From: Paulinella micropora
Taxonomy: Eukaryota; Cercozoa; Imbricatea; Euglyphida
NCBI GenBank assembly: GCA_009731375.1
Contig: BJOX01000022.1
Span: 263,336-300,839, forward strand
DNA length: 37,504 bases
Reading direction: 5' to 3'
Shown: positions 34,828 through 37,504 of the stretch, piece by piece
How positions within the stretch are numbered: position 1 is the stretch's first letter
How the letters are laid out: every line of letters begins with the position of its first letter
The notes under the pieces: model-generated
What the model saw: only the letters and a program-made list of their open reading frames with translations
Told to the model about the DNA's origin: nothing
Databases searched by the model: none
Program-made: the position numbers and the translations under genes

Positions 34828-35033
34828 AAGCCTCCAATACCCTTGTTCGAGGTCCTCCAATCCCCCTTTGCTGGCCAGTCTCTCGACTGGTAATCAAGGC
34901 CACCGATGGAGCTCCTGAGGGCAAGACCACACAAAGCCAAGGTTACTCCGCAGTTCCAGTAACCTCTTGCAAAACGTCGCCGAATGTGTAAGTGCATACA
35001 CCAGGCATGGCGGCTAGAACTGCTTCAAAACCC
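34826..35033 (-). mobile_element. Repeat family 2, longer copy
   Basis: Shares CTTGTTCGAGGTCCTCCAAT through CTTGCAAAACGTCGCCGAAT and GGCGGCTAGAACTGCTT with 35292-35541. On the minus strand its 3' end abuts an AAT tail. Confidence 0.78.
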
Positions 35034-35291
35034 CATCCATAACAATTTGGCAGACAACTGGGTCCTGGGCTACCAACCAGCATGGCGGAGTTAAAGATCT
35101 TTTATGAGGCCTCAACGATCCTCCTCCCCAGCATACTACCGAATGGTTATGGATTGGCATCACAGTTTAACGCCGTAAGGCCATTGGGCTGGAACTCTGG
35201 TAAGCAGCAACTATAGAACCATGTGACTAGGTTTTTTCATCGGGGGTTACCCTCAAATACATGACAGTCAACACTCCAAGAGAAGATATTG
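35034..35291. other. Spacer between two family 2 copies
   Basis: Unique here. It may be the upstream part of a longer family 2 element, since it directly continues the copy at 34826-35033. Confidence 0.4.
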
Positions 35292-35538
35292 TTTCTCTAA
35301 GGCGTACTGATGCAGCTGCATGGCACGATCCGTGTCCGGACATAAGCCTCCATATCCTTGTTCGAGGTCCTCCAATCCCCCTTTGCTGGCCAGTCTCTCG
35401 ACTGGTAAGCAAGGCCACCGATGGAGCTCCTGAGGGCAAGACCGCACTAAGCCAAGGTTACTCCGCAGTTCCATTAACCTCTTGCAAAACGTCGCCGAAT
35501 GTGCAAGTGCATACACCAAGCATGGCGGCTAGAACTGC

Positions 35539-35541
<3 letters not shown>
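35292..35541 (-). mobile_element. Repeat family 2, most complete copy
   Basis: Runs from AAGGCGTACTGATGCAGCTG to GGCGGCTAGAACTGCTT. Here its 5' side (minus strand) also abuts AAT repeat. Contains CTCGAACAAGG, a weak B-box-like word. No clear tRNA fold. Confidence 0.78.
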
Positions 35542-35598
<57 letters not shown>

Positions 35599-35684
35599 GT
35601 GTATCTCCTGCCAATTGCTGAGCCAAAAGGCCATGTGCATCCAGTCCTCCATTCCATAAGGAAAGTCTCCACACCAATCGGTGG
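35599..35684 (-). mobile_element. Repeat family 3, 3' end with ATT tail
   Basis: Minus strand ends CAGCAATTGGCAGGAGATAC then ACTATTATT. This 3' end resembles family 1 (CAGCCATTGACAGAGAAGCACTATTATT), so the families may share a retrotransposition tail. Cut by a gap. Confidence 0.6.
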
Positions 35685-36363
35685 NNNNNNNNNNNNNNNN
35701 NNNNNNNNNNNNNNNNNNNNNNNNNNNNNNNNNNNNNNNNNNNNNNNNNNNNNNNNNNNNNNNNNNNNNNNNNNNNNNNNNNNNNNNNNNNNNNNNNNNN
35801 NNNNNNNNNNNNNNNNNNNNNNNNNNNNNNNNNNNNNNNNNNNNNNNNNNNNNNNNNNNNNNNNNNNNNNNNNNNNNNNNNNNNNNNNNNNNNNNNNNNN
35901 NNNNNNNNNNNNNNNNNNNNNNNNNNNNNNNNNNNNNNNNNNNNNNNNNNNNNNNNNNNNNNNNNNNNNNNNNNNNNNNNNNNNNNNNNNNNNNNNNNNN
36001 NNNNNNNNNNNNNNNNNNNNNNNNNNNNNNNNNNNNNNNNNNNNNNNNNNNNNNNNNNNNNNNNNNNNNNNNNNNNNNNNNNNNNNNNNNNNNNNNNNNN
36101 NNNNNNNNNNNNNNNNNNNNNNNNNNNNNNNNNNNNNNNNNNNNNNNNNNNNNNNNNNNNNNNNNNNNNNNNNNNNNNNNNNNNNNNNNNNNNNNNNNNN
36201 NNNNNNNNNNNNNNNNNNNNNNNNNNNNNNNNNNNNNNNNNNNNNNNNNNNNNNNNNNNNNNNNNNNNNNNNNNNNNNNNNNNNNNNNNNNNNNNNNNNN
36301 NNNNNNNNNNNNNNNNNNNNNNNNNNNNNNNNNNNNNNNNNNNNNNNNNNNNNNNNNNNNNNN
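35685..36363. other. Assembly gap (679 N)
   Basis: Between family 3 and a SINE copy. Confidence 1.
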
Positions 36364-36602
36364 ATGGCTGATGCATTTCTGCACATGCGCCTCCATCGTC
36401 TCACCCGTGAGGGGAGTACGAAGAATTGACGATAAGCTCTAATGACACCCCCGCAAGGGCAGTTCCAACACTTCCAGACGGGCCGGTATGTTCAATGAAA
36501 ATACTGGGTATGTTCAATGAAAATACTGGTGGCACCGACGGGAATCGAACTGGCGACAGGGCCCAGGTGGTAGAACTTGACCACTGGGCTATCACGGTGT
36601 CC
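36364..36602 (-). mobile_element. SINE family 1, near full-length copy
   Basis: Minus strand from 36602: GGACACCG acceptor-like start, A box TAGCCCAGTGG, B box AGTTCGATTCC, a body with TCATTGAACATACC in tandem (twice), GGGGGTGTCATTAGAGC, CTCACGGGTGAGACGATGGA, GCATGTGCAGAAATGCATCA. The tail is lost in the gap. Acceptor arms pair with one mismatch but the T stem has mismatches, so it is a SINE head and not a tRNA gene. Confidence 0.85.
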
Positions 36603-36635
<33 letters not shown>

Positions 36636-36760
36636 GCGTCGCCTTATTTTTTCTCCCTCTGGAAGTTTTTAGGCGGAGCTTTTTTTTTTTTTTTTTTTTA
36701 TTTTTTATTTTTTTATTGTATTATTATTATTATTATTTTTAGTGGGTAGGGGGGTTTTTA
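36603..36760. repeat. AAT tract, unique piece and T-rich tract
   Basis: AAT repeat adjoins the SINE 5' end. T18 and ATT runs precede the long repeat copy B. Confidence 0.85.
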
Positions 36761-37430
36761 ATCCCGAGTCACATTGTTCGCCCCTCTTTCTCTCTCTTTT
36801 CCCTCTCCCCTTTTTACCGTAAGCAAGGTTTACTCTATTCTCTCCCATTGTTGTTTGCGGTTATCTCTTGTGCTTCTTTTGCCTTCCTTTGATTAGTTAT
36901 GTTTGTTGTTTTTTCTTGTTGTTTGTGGCTGGTGGAGACTATGAGGGGGGTTGTGTGCGGAGTGGTTTGGCTCGACTAGCTTGGGGCTGTATGTCTGTAA
37001 GTTGCCAGGATTGAGCCTGTCCCACGGTGAGGCAAAGATCACAAGATTTCTCTTTTTATCTCGTTTATACTTATATCTCGGTCGGTAATTAACGGGGTTT
37101 TGCGGAAATCATAACGAGATATCTTGTGATCTTGTCTCGCTGTGTCCTTACGGATATTGCAGCACTCGTCATAGTCGCGTCGAGCAATCGCCACGTCGAG
37201 CCTTACGCTCTGCACCAACCCTCCTTGCTTCCATAGCCTATGGGTGCGAGTGATTGCGTTTGGTGCTACAGTTTCCTTAAGGACTGTCTCACTGATTGTC
37301 AATCAACCTCACTTGCGCCCTGCGTTAGTTGTATCTGATCTCTGCATTCTGCCCTTGCCTTATTGTGTTGTCTCCCCTGCCCTGTCTGGTTTGTCTGTTT
37401 GTGTCTGCCTTTGTTTCTGTTTATTCCTAT
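36742..37430 (+). repeat. Long repeat, copy B (plus orientation)
   Basis: Matches copy A (31620-32135 minus). Contains TTTTTACCGTAAGCAAGG at 36812-36827. Interrupted by a 120-bp insertion at 37023-37142 that copy A lacks. After 37430 the sequence is pyrimidine-rich and T-rich to the end. Confidence 0.72.
37023..37142. mobile_element. 120-bp nested MITE with 5-bp target duplication
   Basis: TGTCC stands on both sides (37018-37022 and 37143-37147). Copy A has a single GGTCC at the matching point, an empty site. Ends are inverted repeats sharing GATCACAAGAT. No coding capacity. Confidence 0.75.
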
Positions 37431-37504
37431 TTTCCCTGTTGTTTCTTCCTCTTTCTCTGTTCTTTTTTTTTTTTTTTTTTTTTTGTTTTTTTTTTTTTTT
37501 TTTT
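37431..37504. repeat. Pyrimidine- and T-rich end of window
   Basis: TTTCC/TTTCT units then T runs. No gene seen. Confidence 0.8.

Noticed and set aside
36540-36602. Functional minus-strand tRNA gene
   Set aside because: Same reason: acceptor mismatch and T-stem mismatches, and several dispersed copies with the same 3' body.

Overview
This is eukaryotic nuclear DNA from a draft assembly. It has ten runs of N, spliceosomal GT-AG introns, a Pol III tRNA gene, tRNA-derived SINEs, small DNA transposons and very many microsatellites. The lineage cannot be fixed from the sequence: no protein is recognisable enough to place it. A short interstitial TTAGGG run fits many eukaryotes (animals, fungi and several protist groups). 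Nothing suggests a prokaryote, and no operon, RBS or CRISPR system is present.

Layout. (1) 340-24413, + strand: one long split gene. Read conventionally the region looks like pure microsatellite (TATC, TGTA, GATA, TACC, AATGT, CT). Between the tracts lie 34 short exons of 28-476 nt whose splice phases join into one open reading frame ending at TGA 24411-24413. About 2.8 kb of coding sequence (roughly 920 codons) is visible. The 5' end lies before the window and gaps at 13165-13420 and 17234-17673 may hide more. The product is a low-complexity, Ser/Pro/Thr-rich, probably disordered protein with TPK repeats, acidic runs and a poly-Ser/poly-Pro exon; I do not recognise its family. (2) 24414-28700: mostly unique AT-rich flank with a 232-bp palindromic element and diverged element copies. 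(3) 28683-29578, - strand: part of a second split gene encoding a hydrophobic segment. (4) 29596-30460: CAGA/GTCT tracts with a 17-bp higher-order palindromic array. (5) 30709-30779, -: a well-formed tRNA-Pro(UGG). (6) 31171-37504: repeat-dense block with SINEs ending in (ATT)n, two inverted copies of a longer repeat (one carrying a nested 120-bp insertion with its empty site visible in the other), and long GAA and T tracts.

The most interesting signal is in the introns of the + strand gene, repeated in the - strand gene. Nearly every intron is built of microsatellite, often in register with the splice site (GTATGT continuing as a GTAT repeat). More than a dozen introns carry partial copies of the adjacent exon ('exon shards'). 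These follow a strict polarity: shards upstream of an exon keep the acceptor plus the exon's 5' part, and shards downstream keep the exon's 3' part, usually with the donor. This looks like recurrent tandem duplication of exon-intron boundaries by the flanking microsatellites, and it produces arrays of decoy or alternative splice sites. Two full-length 41-nt paralogous exons whose phases make them mutually exclusive may be a functional outcome.
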